Part shown: piece after piece, positions 1 through 12,306 of the stretch | Numbering within the stretch: the stretch's first letter is position 1 | Layout: each line of letters starts with the position of its first letter | Source of the DNA: Lysobacterales bacterium | GTDB taxonomy: Bacteria; Pseudomonadota; Gammaproteobacteria; Xanthomonadales; SZUA-36 | Reading direction: 5' to 3' | Length of the DNA stretch: 34,702 nt | NCBI GenBank assembly: GCA_011773845.1 | Contig: WVWV01000089.1 | Location: forward strand, 392 to 35,093 | Program-made: the position numbers and the translations under genes | The notes under the pieces: generated by a model | The model's input: only the letters and a program-made list of their open reading frames with translations | What the model was told of the DNA's origin: nothing | Database searches by the model: none

Positions 1-960
1 CACGCCGATTCCGGATGGCAGCGAGGCCTGCTTGCGCTCGACGTAAGCCCGCACCACCTCCGAGATATCCAGTTCGTTCTGCTTGCCGACCGACATCACC
101 TGGATGGTGATGGCCGGCTCGCCATTGAATTCGGCAAAGCTTCCGGTATCGGCAAATTCGTCGTGGATGGCGGCAATGTCCTTGAGCAGCACCCGCGTGC
201 CGTCGGCATTGGTGCGGATGACGATATCCTCGAAATCCCGCCCTACGTAGGCCTGTCCCTTGGTGCGGAGCTGGATGTCCCCCGATTCGGCGCGGATCGA
301 GCCGGCGGGCAGGTCCAGTGAGCCGCGCCGGATGGCGAGGCCGACCTCCGCCAGCGTCAGGTCGTATTCCTGCAGGGTAAACTCGCTGACCTCGATGCTG
401 ACCTCATATGGGCGCGAGCCGAGCACGTTGGCCCGCGTCACCCCCGGCAGGGTGACGATCTCGTTGCGAACCTGCTTGGCGAATTCCTTGAGCGTCTTCT
501 CCGGCACGGCTCCGAACACGGAAACCATCATCACTTGCTGGTCGAAACTGGTGCGCGCGATCACCGGTTTTTCGGTGTTATCCGGAAAGGTCGTGATGGC
601 GTCGACGCGGTTCTTGACTTCGTCCATCACGACCAGCACGTCGTAGTCCGCCAGCACTTCGATGCGCACCTGCCCCGTGCCGCGGCGTGCGGTCGAGATG
701 ATTTCCTCGATCCCCTCGATGTCCTGGATGGCCTCTTCGATCTTGATCAGGATGCCTTCCTCGACGTCCTCCGGGCTGGCGCCCAGAAACGGCATGCTGA
801 CGGTGATGTAATTGGTCTCGATCTTGGGGTTGGATTCCTTCTTGATGGTGAAGGTCGTGTACAGGCCCCCGGCCAGCAGGATCACCATCAACAGGTTGGC
901 CGCCACCGAATTGCGGGCGAACCATTCGATCATCGCCTCGTAGGGATTGCGGCCGGTCAC
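1..960 (-). CDS. RND efflux transporter permease, N-terminal part (partial)
   Basis: An open frame runs from a GTG at 960 to the window edge, giving 320 codons without a stop. The N-terminus reads VTGRNPYEAMIEWFARNS, then a hydrophobic first membrane segment (AANLLMVILLAGGLY). A periplasmic porter-type region follows, with motifs such as MPFLGASPEDVEEGI and IVTLPGVTRANVLGSRPYEV that are typical of AcrB-family (HAE1-like) inner-membrane permeases. Such proteins use the proton gradient to pump compounds out through a trimeric complex with an adaptor and an outer-membrane channel. The GTG overlaps the TGA stop of the upstream adaptor gene as GTGA, which argues for translational coupling and for this start. 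An ATG at 933 (MIEWF) is the alternative. The C-terminal two thirds lie outside the window, so substrate type cannot be judged. Confidence 0.88.
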   Translation of the reverse strand, partial: MTGRNPYEAMIEWFARNSVAANLLMVILLAGGLYTTFTIKKESNPKIETNYITVSMPFLGASPEDVEEGILIKIEEAIQDIEGIEEIISTARRGTGQVRIEVLADYDVLVVMDEVKNRVDAITTFPDNTEKPVIARTSFDQQVMMVSVFGAVPEKTLKEFAKQVRNEIVTLPGVTRANVLGSRPYEVSIEVSEFTLQEYDLTLAEVGLAIRRGSLDLPAGSIRAESGDIQLRTKGQAYVGRDFEDIVIRTNADGTRVLLKDIAAIHDEFADTGSFAEFNGEPAITIQVMSVGKQNELDISEVVRAYVERKQASLPSGIGV

Positions 961-2186
961 TCGGCATTCTCCGCGCTGGCGGCCATGCGTGCCTCCGCAG
1001 CGCCGGCCGGCGGCGAGGATTCCGCTCCGCTGATCGCCAGGCGCGTGCCCGTAATGGGGGCCTCCAGGGTGGTGGTCACCACCCGCTCGCCATCGCTCAC
1101 ACCGGCGCCGATATACACCTGCCGCGGCTCTGCGCGAACCACCGTCACCGGACGGATTTCCAGCTGGTCGTCGGCATTGGCGATCAGGACGGTATCGTCA
1201 TCCCGCAGGGCAAAGCGTGGCAACACCACCACGTCCTGCAGGGCGCGCCCCCGGATGGCTGCCCGCACGAAGGTGCCGACCTTGAGTTCGTCCTGAACGC
1301 TCTGGCCCAGAACGCCGTAGGGGTCGATCACCTGCGCCACGGCATAGACCACGCGACTGGTTTCGTCCACCACGCCCTCCGTGCGCATGATCCGGGCCTG
1401 CCAGGTGCGGATTTCGCCGCCTTCCTCGGCGGACAGCGTCACGTCCGGGAATGGCCGCTCGGCGGACTCGACGGCGCTGGGCAGGTCGAGGTAGGCCACG
1501 TCATCGGCCGACAATGGCAAACGGATTTCTGCGCTGTCGATGGCGAAGGTGACGCCCAGCGGCGTGCCCGGTGAGGCGTACTGCCCGATATCGACCCGTT
1601 TCTCGCGCACCAGCCCTTCGTAGGGCACGCTGATGCGGGTGCGCTGGAGATCCCGTTTGGCTTTTTGTACGGCGGCCTCCGCGGCGCTCACGTTGGCCAT
1701 GGCGTCCTGCAGCTGGGGTTTGCGCAGTACGAGATCGGACGGTTCGCCGCTGCGGCCCAGGTTGCGCCAGTCTTTCAGCGCCTGCTCGGAACGGGCGCGC
1801 TCATCGGCCAGCCGGGCCTGCATCGAAGCCAGGTTGGCCTCAGCCGCTTTCAGGGCCGTGCGGTAGTCGCTCGGATCGATTTGCAGGAGCGTGTCCCCAG
1901 CCTTGAAGAAACCGCCCGCAACGAAGTCCGGCGATACCGAGACCACCTTGCCGGACACTTCCGCCACCAGCACCGTCTCGGTCCTGGGCCGGACGCTGCC
2001 CTGCGAGGCGATGATCAGGTTCAACGACCGTGTCTCGGCGGCGATGACGTCCACCAGCACCGCCTGGGGCCCCTCGGCCTTGCGTTCCGGCCGTTTGCCG
2101 CGCGCCAGGCCGACCAGCACGGCCACCACGGCGATGGACAGGAGAATCAGGCCGAACGGCAGAAATTTCCGCAGGAACTCCATCAT
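957..2186 (-). CDS. RND efflux periplasmic adaptor (membrane fusion protein)
   Basis: Predicted 409 aa. The N-terminus MMEFLRKFLPFGLILLSIAVVAVLVGLARG is a single membrane anchor. A barrel-sandwich/lipoyl half follows (VLVAEVSGKVVSVSPDFVAGGFFKAGDTLLQID), then a coiled-coil hairpin rich in Ala, Glu and Arg (about residues 110-175), and the second lipoyl half with SVPYEGLVREKRVDIGQYASPGTPL. The last third is beta-barrel and membrane-proximal. This domain order is that of HlyD/AcrA-type adaptors, which bridge the inner-membrane pump and the outer-membrane channel. I chose the ATG at 2186 because it is preceded by GGGAG at suitable spacing and begins right at the membrane anchor. The frame stays open further upstream, but that stretch looks like non-coding leader. 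The stop overlaps the start of the permease gene. No outer-membrane factor gene is visible here. Confidence 0.9.
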   Translation of the reverse strand: MMEFLRKFLPFGLILLSIAVVAVLVGLARGKRPERKAEGPQAVLVDVIAAETRSLNLIIASQGSVRPRTETVLVAEVSGKVVSVSPDFVAGGFFKAGDTLLQIDPSDYRTALKAAEANLASMQARLADERARSEQALKDWRNLGRSGEPSDLVLRKPQLQDAMANVSAAEAAVQKAKRDLQRTRISVPYEGLVREKRVDIGQYASPGTPLGVTFAIDSAEIRLPLSADDVAYLDLPSAVESAERPFPDVTLSAEEGGEIRTWQARIMRTEGVVDETSRVVYAVAQVIDPYGVLGQSVQDELKVGTFVRAAIRGRALQDVVVLPRFALRDDDTVLIANADDQLEIRPVTVVRAEPRQVYIGAGVSDGERVVTTTLEAPITGTRLAISGAESSPPAGAAEARMAASAENAE

Positions 2187-2395
2187 GGCGTGTATTCTCC
2201 CGAGCGGGCGTACCCAGGGTCTGACAACCCTTAAACCGAAATTATCCCAGCCGCGCGTGGCGCGGTCATGGGGCAAAAGTTGGGGGAATCCATGGCTTAC
2301 GGTACCTCGGCGGCCCCGCAAGCGCCAGCGCGAGCCGGTACAATAAGTGCCACCCCGGGAACCGAGCGCGATGGGTGATGTTACGAAGGAGACAC

Positions 2396-3163
2396 ATGGG
2401 AATCATCCTCAAATCGCCTGCAGAGATCGAGGCCATGCGGGTAGCGGGCCATCTCGCTGCGGAGGTGCTGCGCATGATCCGCCCGCACGTGCAGCCCGGT
2501 GTGACCACCGATGAACTGGACCGGATTTGCCACCAGCACATCACCGAGGTGCAGGGGGCGATTCCGGCACCGCTGAACTACCGGGGATTCCCCAAGTCCA
2601 TCTGCACCTCCGTGAACAATGTGGTCTGCCACGGCATCCCGGGCGACAAGGTGCTGAAACCGGGGGATATCGTCAATATCGATATCACCGTCATCAAGGA
2701 TGGCTGGCACGGCGACACGAGCAAGATGTTCCAGGTGGGCGAAGTGCCGGTTCGCGCCCGGCGCATCTGCGACGTCGCCTACCAGGCCATGGTCGAGGGC
2801 ATCGAAATGGTGCGTCCCGGTATCCGGTTGGGGGACATCGGCCACGCCATCCAGACGCTTGCAGAGCGCTATCGGTGCTCGGTGGTGCGCGAGTATTGCG
2901 GCCACGGCATCGGCCGTGGATTCCACGAAGAACCCCAGGTGCTGCATTACGGCCGCCCCGGCACGGGCGAGGTGCTGGTGCCCGGCATGGTGTTCACCAT
3001 CGAGCCGATGATCAACCTCGGCAAGCGGGAGACCCGGCTGCTGCAGGACGGCTGGACCGTGGTCACCCGCGACCGCAGCCTGTCCGCGCAGTGGGAGCAT
3101 ACCCTGGCGGTCACGGACACGGGGGTGGACGTGCTGACCCGCCTGCCCGGCGACCCGCTCTGA
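2396..3163 (+). CDS. map: Type I methionine aminopeptidase
   Basis: Predicted 255 aa, close to the usual size of bacterial type I enzymes. It removes the N-terminal methionine from nascent cytosolic proteins. All metal and catalytic residues of the pita-bread fold can be seen: His79 in VCHGIPG, Asp96 in NIDIT, Asp107 in HGDTSKMF, His170 in CGHGIGRGFHEEP, the Glu of FTIEPMIN, and the Glu of QWEHTLAVT. The ATG at 2396 is chosen because AAGGAG at 2385-2391 sits just upstream and MGIILKSPAEIEAM matches family N-termini. An ATG at 2375 has no such support. It is divergent from the efflux operon and is followed 14 nt later by glnD. Confidence 0.97.
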   Translation: MGIILKSPAEIEAMRVAGHLAAEVLRMIRPHVQPGVTTDELDRICHQHITEVQGAIPAPLNYRGFPKSICTSVNNVVCHGIPGDKVLKPGDIVNIDITVIKDGWHGDTSKMFQVGEVPVRARRICDVAYQAMVEGIEMVRPGIRLGDIGHAIQTLAERYRCSVVREYCGHGIGRGFHEEPQVLHYGRPGTGEVLVPGMVFTIEPMINLGKRETRLLQDGWTVVTRDRSLSAQWEHTLAVTDTGVDVLTRLPGDPL

Positions 3164-3177
3164 TTCTCCCAGCGCGC

Positions 3178-5880
3178 ATGACGGAGCCTGCGATGACGCC
3201 CCGCCCTGTGCCACGGCTCGACCGCTTGCCCGCACCCGGGTTCGCAGTGGAGTTGCTGCCCCCGGACGCCGTGCCGGATGCCGGGGTTGATCGGGCCGCG
3301 TTGACGCAGGGCCTGCGTGATGCATTGCACGCCGGCGATGGGGAACTGGCCCGGCGCTTCTGGGCGGGCGAGTCGGTGGAGGGGCTGGTCGGCGCGCGCG
3401 CCTGGCTGGCCGAGCAACTCGTGCTGTCTGCCTGGGCGGTGGTGATGCCCGAGGACGATGGCCTGGCGCTGGCCGCGGTCGGAGGTTTCGGCCGGGGCCA
3501 GCTACACCCCGGCTCGGACATCGACCTGCTGGTGGTGCTGGGCACCAGCCCGCCTGACCCGGAAACGACCACCGCGATCGAGACGTTCGTGGCGCTGTTG
3601 TGGGATGCCGGGTTTTATCTTGGCCACAGTGTGCGCAGCGTGGGCGAGTGCGTCGCGGAGGCCCGCGCGGACGTGGCGACCGCGACCAACCTGATGGAGG
3701 CGCGCTGCATCGCCGGCAGCGCCCGGCTGTTCCGGGACATGCAGGCCGCCACGGGCGCCGGGCAACTGTGGCCGGCGGGCCCGTTTTTCGAAGCCAAGTA
3801 CCAGGAACAACTCGAACGCCATGCCCGTTTTCATGACACGGCGTACAACCTCGAACCCAACGTGAAGGAAGGCCCCGGCGGGCTGCGGGACATCCAGATG
3901 ATCGCGTGGGTCACGCAACGGCATTTCGGCACGCGGACCCTGCACGCACTGGTTGAGCATGGCTTCCTGACCGAGCCGGAATACGGCGAGCTGAGGGAGG
4001 GGCAGGCCTTTCTGTGGCGTGTCCGGTTCGCGCTGCACCTGCTCGCGGGCCGCGCCGAGGACCGCTTGCTGTTCGATTTCCAGCGCCAGGTCGCCGAGCG
4101 GTTCGGGTTCGCGCGCGGGGTCGATGCCCATATCGCGGTGGAGCGGTTCATGCAGCGCTACTACCGCGTGGTCATGCAGCTGGAGCGGCTGAATGAACGT
4201 CTGTTGCAACTGTTCCGGGAAGAGCTGCTGCCCGGCGCCGAGGCGCCCACGGAGCCCGCCGATGGCCAGTTCCGTATCATCAACGGCTACCTCGAGGTGA
4301 GCGACGAGCAATTGTTCACGCGCCGGCCGGCAGCGATCATGGAGCTGTTCCTGCTGTTGGCCAGGCGTGAGGAGCTGCTCGGCGTGCGGGCGGCGACCGT
4401 GCGGCTGATCTGTGATCACCTGCACCTGATCGATGAGCGTTTTCGCAGCGATCCGGAGGTGCTGGCGGCCTTCCTGCAGTTGCTGCGCCAGCGCCAGGGC
4501 GTCTACACGCAACTCCAGAGAATGAACCGTTATGGCGTGCTGGCCGCTTTCCTGCCGGCCTTTGCGCTGATCACCGGACGCATGCAATTCGACCTGTTCC
4601 ACGTCTATACCGTGGATCAGCACATCCTGTTCTCGGTCCGCAACCTGCGCCGCTTCGCATACGGGAAATACCGGGAATATTTCCGCCATGCACCGCGCGT
4701 GTTCAGGACCATCGACCGCCCCGAGTTGCTCTACCTGGCCGCGCTGTTCCACGACATTGCCAAGGGGCGCGAGGGCGACCACTCCGATCTCGGGGCGGAT
4801 GAAGCCCGGCGCTTCTGCGCACGGCTGCCGCTGGAGGCTGCGCAGGCGGAGCGGGTGGCGTGGCTGGTCCAGCATCATCTGCTCATGTCGCAGACCGCGC
4901 AGCGCAAGGACATCAACGACCCCGAAATCGTGCACCGGTTCGCAATGCAAGTGGGTGACCAGGACCACCTGGACTACCTGTACGTGCTGACCGTGGCGGA
5001 CATTGCCGCCACCAGCCCGAAACTGTGGAACAGCTGGAAGGACGGACTGCTGTGGGAACTCTACTGCTCCGCTTCCGAGGTGTTGCGCCAGGGCGGGGCG
5101 GGGCCGCCGGACCCGCGGGAGCGGGCTGCCGCGGCGCGGCAGGCCGCCGCCACCGCGCTGCAGGAGCAGGCGCATGCCGCACCCGCGGTCAGCGCCCTGC
5201 TCGACACCTTGCCTGCCAGCGCGTTCACGCGCTTCCTGCCGGAGCAATTAACCTGGGGCGCGGGCTGCGTGCTGTCCGCTGGGCCGGATGCCGGCGTGAT
5301 CATCGGCGTGCGGGAACGCAGCGAGCGCGAGGTGTCCGAGGTGCTGGTGTCGGCGCCCGACTACACCGGCCTGTTCGCCACCACGACCGCGGTGTTCGAC
5401 GAGATGGGCCTCAACGTGCTGGAGGCGCGCGTGGTCACGACCCGGGATAGCAGGAGTTTCGACCTGTTCCAGGTCATGGACGCCCGTTCCCGGCCGCTCA
5501 GTCCGGAAGACGCGGCAGACCTGCAGCAGCGCCTGGTCGGCAAGCTGGGCCGACAGACCGTGCCCAGGCCGGTCCGGCGCAAGCTCCCGCGGCGCCTGCG
5601 CCCATTTGTCAGTGCGCCGGAAATCAGGTTCACTACCGCCAGGCGCGGGACGGTGACCTCCATGGAGATCGAGTGCACCGACCGGCCGGGATTGCTGTCA
5701 CAGCTGGCGGCTGCCATGCTGTCGTGCGAGATTCGAATCCATGATGCGATGATTGCGACCTTCGGTGACCGAGCGGAAGACACGTTCCTGCTGACCGGCC
5801 GCGATGGTTCGCTGCTGGACGCGGAACAGCAGGCGCGCCTGGAACAGGCGATCATCGAGCATCTGCGCGCGGAGCAGTGA
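3178..5880 (+). CDS. glnD: Bifunctional [PII] uridylyltransferase / uridylyl-removing enzyme
   Basis: Predicted 900 aa, matching the family. GlnD senses glutamine and adds or removes UMP on PII proteins (GlnB/GlnK), so it controls glutamine synthetase and NtrBC output. The nucleotidyltransferase motif [17 protein letters not shown] lies at about residues 102-117, with the metal-binding aspartates in SDID. The central helical part includes [14 protein letters not shown]. The HD hydrolase domain contains [14 protein letters not shown] with the His-Asp pair at 525-526. Two C-terminal ACT domains, at about 720-800 and 828-898, are the usual glutamine-sensing modules. The start could be the ATG at 3178 or the one at 3193, and only the latter has a GGAG (3183-3186) at good spacing. 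The long open frame upstream is a shadow of map. Confidence 0.95.
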   Translation: MTEPAMTPRPVPRLDRLPAPGFAVELLPPDAVPDAGVDRAALTQGLRDALHAGDGELARRFWAGESVEGLVGARAWLAEQLVLSAWAVVMPEDDGLALAAVGGFGRGQLHPGSDIDLLVVLGTSPPDPETTTAIETFVALLWDAGFYLGHSVRSVGECVAEARADVATATNLMEARCIAGSARLFRDMQAATGAGQLWPAGPFFEAKYQEQLERHARFHDTAYNLEPNVKEGPGGLRDIQMIAWVTQRHFGTRTLHALVEHGFLTEPEYGELREGQAFLWRVRFALHLLAGRAEDRLLFDFQRQVAERFGFARGVDAHIAVERFMQRYYRVVMQLERLNERLLQLFREELLPGAEAPTEPADGQFRIINGYLEVSDEQLFTRRPAAIMELFLLLARREELLGVRAATVRLICDHLHLIDERFRSDPEVLAAFLQLLRQRQGVYTQLQRMNRYGVLAAFLPAFALITGRMQFDLFHVYTVDQHILFSVRNLRRFAYGKYREYFRHAPRVFRTIDRPELLYLAALFHDIAKGREGDHSDLGADEARRFCARLPLEAAQAERVAWLVQHHLLMSQTAQRKDINDPEIVHRFAMQVGDQDHLDYLYVLTVADIAATSPKLWNSWKDGLLWELYCSASEVLRQGGAGPPDPRERAAAARQAAATALQEQAHAAPAVSALLDTLPASAFTRFLPEQLTWGAGCVLSAGPDAGVIIGVRERSEREVSEVLVSAPDYTGLFATTTAVFDEMGLNVLEARVVTTRDSRSFDLFQVMDARSRPLSPEDAADLQQRLVGKLGRQTVPRPVRRKLPRRLRPFVSAPEIRFTTARRGTVTSMEIECTDRPGLLSQLAAAMLSCEIRIHDAMIATFGDRAEDTFLLTGRDGSLLDAEQQARLEQAIIEHLRAEQ

Positions 5881-5884
5881 AAGC

Positions 5885-6724
<840 letters not shown>

Positions 6725-7081
6725 GTGTTGACGGTCTACGGCATCCGGGAATGCGACAGCTGCCGCCAGGCACGCAAATGGCTGGACCGGCAGGGCATCG
6801 CGCATCGCTTCCATGACCTGCGCCGCGATGGCCTCGAGGAAGCGACCGTGCGGGCCTGGTTGGGCTCCGGGTTCGCAGACCAGCTACTCAACCGGCGCAG
6901 CGCGACCTGGCGGGCGCTAACGGAACAGCAGCGGAACCTGCAGGGGGCAGCGCGCGTGGCCTTGTTGCTGGAGCACCCGACCCTCATCAAGCGCCCGGTA
7001 TGGGTGGACCGGGAGGTGATCGCGGTGGGCTTCGACCCGGAGCGCCTGCAGCAGCGGCTGGCGGCGCGGGGGGTGCGCTGA
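6725..7081 (+). CDS. ArsC/Spx-like small protein of the YffB type
   Basis: Predicted 118 aa with a thioredoxin-like ArsC fold. The pattern VYGIRECDSCRQARKWLDRQGI, FHDLRRDGLEE, LLNRRSATWRAL and PTLIKRPVWV matches the YffB/Spx/ArsC family. It has a C10-D-S-C13 pair, as in Spx proteins, where the E. coli YffB relative as I remember it has a single cysteine. The physiological role of this subgroup is poorly defined. Arsenate reduction should not be assumed, because no ars genes are nearby. The start is a GTG at 6725, directly abutting the dapD stop, with a TTG at 6728 as alternative. The stop overlaps the dapE start by one base. Its position between dapD and dapE is a conserved linkage in related bacteria, so it is probably cotranscribed with them. 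Confidence 0.85.
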   Translation: MLTVYGIRECDSCRQARKWLDRQGIAHRFHDLRRDGLEEATVRAWLGSGFADQLLNRRSATWRALTEQQRNLQGAARVALLLEHPTLIKRPVWVDREVIAVGFDPERLQQRLAARGVR

Positions 7082-8214
7082 TGTCCGCAGTGCTGGAGCT
7101 TGCACGCGAGCTGGTGGGCCGGCCGTCGGTGACCCCCGAGGACGCGGGCTGCCAGCGCCTGATTGCCGAGCGGCTGCTGGCCGCCGGCTTCGAGGCCGAA
7201 TGGTTCTTCTGCGGTGAAGTCAGCAACGTGCTGCTCACGCGGGGCACCGCACGCCCGGCCCTGTGGTTCCTGGGGCATACCGACGTGGTTCCCCCCGGGC
7301 CGGAAGACGAGTGGGTTTCCCCGCCCTTCGAGCCGCAGGTGCGCGACGCCGTGCTGTACGGCCGCGGGGCGGCGGACATGAAGGGCGCGGTGGCGGCCAT
7401 GGTGGTGGCGCTCGAGGCGTTCGTCGAGGATGCGCCGGATCACCGCGGCCAGGTTGGAATGTTGCTCACCAGTGACGAGGAGGGCCTGGCCGTGGATGGC
7501 ATCGCGCGCGTTGCCGAGGTGCTCGCCACCCGCGGCAGCGCCCCGGAGTATTGCCTGGTCGGCGAGCCCAGCAGTTGCGGGCGGCTCGGCGATACGGTGC
7601 GCATCGGCCGCCGCGGCGCCATCAACGCCCGCCTGGCGGTGCGCGGGATACAGGGTCACACCGCGTTCCCGGAGACCATCGACAACCCGGTGCACCGGCT
7701 CGCACCGCTGCTCGCGGAACTGGCCGCCACGGACTGGGACGCGGGCAATGGCGATTTTCCGCCCACCCATTGCCAGGTATCCAACATCCGCGCCGGGACC
7801 GGTGCCGAGAATGTCACGCCGGGGCGCGTGGAGCTGTGGTTCAATTTTCGCACCAGCCCCTTGTCCGGCGCGGAAGAGCTCGAGGCGCGGGTGCGGGCGC
7901 TGGTGGAGCGGCACGCCATCACCGACTACGCGCTCGAGTGGCGCGTGATGGGTCGGCCATTCCGTTCGGAACCGGGGCCGCTGCGGGCGGCGGTCACGCA
8001 AGCGGTGCAGGAAGTCCTCGCGGTGGACCCCGAACTCAACACCGGCGGCGGGACCTCCGATGGCCGCTTCATTGCGCCCCTGGGCAGCGAGGTGCTGGAA
8101 CTCGGCCTGGTCAACCAGTCCATCCACAAGGTCGACGAGCATGCCCCGGTGGCCGATCTCGAGGCGCTCGCAAACACCTATCTTCGCGTGCTGGAACAAC
8201 TTTTCCGGGTCTGA
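7081..8214 (+). CDS. dapE: Succinyl-diaminopimelate desuccinylase
   Basis: Predicted 377 aa, the usual length. This M20-family di-zinc amidohydrolase cleaves N-succinyl-LL-diaminopimelate to LL-diaminopimelate and succinate. Zinc ligands and catalytic residues are visible in order: His66 and Asp68 in FLGHTDVVPPG, Asp99 in GRGAADMKG, Glu133-Glu134 in TSDEEG, Glu162 in VGEPSS, and His349 in NQSIHKVDE. The substrate-binding motif GGGTSDGRF is also present. The dimerisation domain lies between the two halves of the catalytic domain, as in M20 enzymes generally. The ATG at 7081 overlaps the preceding stop (TGATG), which implies coupled translation with the ArsC-like gene. Confidence 0.96.
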   Translation: MSAVLELARELVGRPSVTPEDAGCQRLIAERLLAAGFEAEWFFCGEVSNVLLTRGTARPALWFLGHTDVVPPGPEDEWVSPPFEPQVRDAVLYGRGAADMKGAVAAMVVALEAFVEDAPDHRGQVGMLLTSDEEGLAVDGIARVAEVLATRGSAPEYCLVGEPSSCGRLGDTVRIGRRGAINARLAVRGIQGHTAFPETIDNPVHRLAPLLAELAATDWDAGNGDFPPTHCQVSNIRAGTGAENVTPGRVELWFNFRTSPLSGAEELEARVRALVERHAITDYALEWRVMGRPFRSEPGPLRAAVTQAVQEVLAVDPELNTGGGTSDGRFIAPLGSEVLELGLVNQSIHKVDEHAPVADLEALANTYLRVLEQLFRV

Positions 8215-8251
8215 GGGCGGCGGACGGAGCGGTACCGGGTGCCGTCCGGCG

Positions 8252-8280
8252 CTTGATTCGTTCCCGTCCAGCCCATAAAT
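8252..8280 (+). promoter_or_regulatory. Candidate sigma-32 (heat-shock) promoter for clpB
   Basis: CTTGATT at 8252-8258 and CCCATAAAT at 8272-8280 are separated by 13 nt. This closely matches the known enterobacterial RpoH consensus (CTTGAAA, 13-15 nt, CCCATNT). The predicted transcript start is about 45 nt before the clpB ATG. clpB is a classical RpoH target, which supports the call. Confidence 0.7.
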
Positions 8281-8332
8281 CCACAGCAGTCGAATCACCG
8301 GCGCAGCAAGCAGTCGCCGGGGGGGTTGCACA

Positions 8333-10930
<2,598 letters not shown>

Positions 10931-10937
10931 GTCGCCC

Positions 10938-12269
10938 ATGGGACCGGGCATCACGCGGGGCGGGGCAGAGGGCGTGACCGCCGACATCGCCACGCCGCTG
11001 ACCCTTCCTTGCGGCGCACGAATCAGGAACCGGCTGTGCAAGGCGGCCATGACCGAAGGCCTGGCCGATGCCGGCAACCGGGCCACGGATCGCCATGTGA
11101 CGCTCTATCGCCGCTGGGCGCAGGGTGGCGCCGGCCTGTTGATCACCGGCAACGTGCAGGTCGACCGCCGCTACCTGGAGCGCGCCGGCAACATCGTCAT
11201 CGACGGCCAACAGGACCCCCGGCAATTGGGCGCATTGGAGGCGCTGGCCTCGGCCGGCCAGATGCGCGACACCCACCTCTGGATGCAGCTCAGCCACGCG
11301 GGGCGCCAGACGCCGAAGCTGATCGCCACCGAACCGGTGGGGCCGTCCGACATCCCCCTGGCCCTGCCGGGTGGCCGGTTCGGCACGCCGCGCGCGCTGC
11401 GCGGCGAGGAAATCCGGGACGTGATCGACCGCTTCGCGCATGCGGCCCGCATCGCGCGGCAGACCGGGTTCACCGGGGTGCAGATCCACAGCGCCCACGG
11501 CTACCTGTTGTCCGAGTTCCTCTCCCCGCGCGTCAATATTCGCGACGACGAGTGGGGCGGTCCGCTGGAGCATCGCGCCCGGTTGCTGCTGGAGTGCGTG
11601 CGCGCGGCGCGGGTCGCCACCGGCCCGGAATTCGCGATCGCAGTGAAACTGAACTCGGCCGATTTCCAGCAGGGCGGGTTTTCTTTCGACGAGTGCCTGC
11701 GCGTCATCGAGATGCTCAACCAGGAGGGGCTGGACCTGCTGGAGATTTCGGGCGGCACCTACGAGCAGCCTCGGTTGCTGGCGATCGAAGGGCTCGAGCC
11801 GGTCTTCGAGGAACAAGTGCGCGCGAGCACGCGGGCCCGGGAGGCCTACTTTTTCGATTACGCGGTGGCCGCCCGGCGCCTCGCGCGCATGCCGCTGATG
11901 GTGACCGGCGGGTTTCGAACCCGCGCCGGCATGGACGAGGCCCTGTCGGGCGGCGAGGTCGACCTCGTCGGCCTGGGCCGGCCCTTGTGCGTGGACCCGG
12001 ACTTTCCGGCCCGCATTCTGGCCGGCGAGATCGCCGCCGCGCCCGAGGTGGAGCGCCGCCTGCGTTTCGGCCCCGGTATGCTGGGGCCGCATTCACCCAT
12101 CAAGCTGATGAAGGTGCTCAACGGGTTCGCCAAGATCGGCTGGTACTACGAGCAGATTTACCGCCTGGCGGACGGCCAGGACCCGGACCTCGCCCTCGGC
12201 GGGCTGCGGGCGCTGCTCGCCTACGACCGGACCGAAAAGGCCAAGGCGCGGGCGCTGCGACGGCCCTGA
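10938..12269 (+). CDS. NADH:flavin oxidoreductase, Old Yellow Enzyme family
   Basis: Predicted 443 aa. The FMN-binding TIM barrel is recognisable from RNRLCKAAMTEGLAD near the N-terminus, MQLSHAGRQTPK, and the signature GVQIHSAHGYLLSEFLSPRVNIRDD. The latter carries the substrate-binding His184 and His187. The C-terminal half of the barrel contains MVTGGFRTRAGMDEAL and VDLVGLGRPL. The protein lacks the [4Fe-4S] and FAD domains of FadH-type enzymes, so it is a single-domain ene-reductase-like oxidoreductase. The position matching the active-site Cys26 of YqjM appears to be threonine here, going by an alignment from memory. The physiological substrate is unknown. It starts only 7 nt after clpB, so read-through from the clpB promoter is likely. 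A GTG at 10975 is a possible later start. Confidence 0.87.
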   Translation: MGPGITRGGAEGVTADIATPLTLPCGARIRNRLCKAAMTEGLADAGNRATDRHVTLYRRWAQGGAGLLITGNVQVDRRYLERAGNIVIDGQQDPRQLGALEALASAGQMRDTHLWMQLSHAGRQTPKLIATEPVGPSDIPLALPGGRFGTPRALRGEEIRDVIDRFAHAARIARQTGFTGVQIHSAHGYLLSEFLSPRVNIRDDEWGGPLEHRARLLLECVRAARVATGPEFAIAVKLNSADFQQGGFSFDECLRVIEMLNQEGLDLLEISGGTYEQPRLLAIEGLEPVFEEQVRASTRAREAYFFDYAVAARRLARMPLMVTGGFRTRAGMDEALSGGEVDLVGLGRPLCVDPDFPARILAGEIAAAPEVERRLRFGPGMLGPHSPIKLMKVLNGFAKIGWYYEQIYRLADGQDPDLALGGLRALLAYDRTEKAKARALRRP

Positions 12270-12285
12270 CCCCGGCCTGCCGGGG
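12270..12285. terminator. GC-rich hairpin between convergent genes
   Basis: CCCCGGC and GCCGGGG flank a CT dinucleotide just after the stop of the flavin oxidoreductase gene and before the end of the convergent proA. There is no T-tract on either strand. It is at best a weak or Rho-assisted bidirectional terminator. Confidence 0.3.
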
Positions 12286-12306
12286 TGCCTGTCGACGAAG
12301 GCGGGC

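Noticed and set aside
578-1296. Overlapping long open frames on both strands in the efflux region
   Set aside because: They lie in other frames of the RND permease and adaptor genes, have no family motifs and show the Arg/Ala/Gly-rich composition typical of high-GC shadow frames.
2339-2344. TACAAT as a -10 element for map
   Set aside because: No -35 hexamer or extended -10 accompanies it, so the evidence is too thin to list as a promoter.
3502-5247. A 581-codon minus-strand frame across glnD
   Set aside because: It is antisense to a complete glnD with all expected domains. Its translation is His/Gln/Arg-rich with no recognisable motif, as expected for a shadow in GC-rich DNA.
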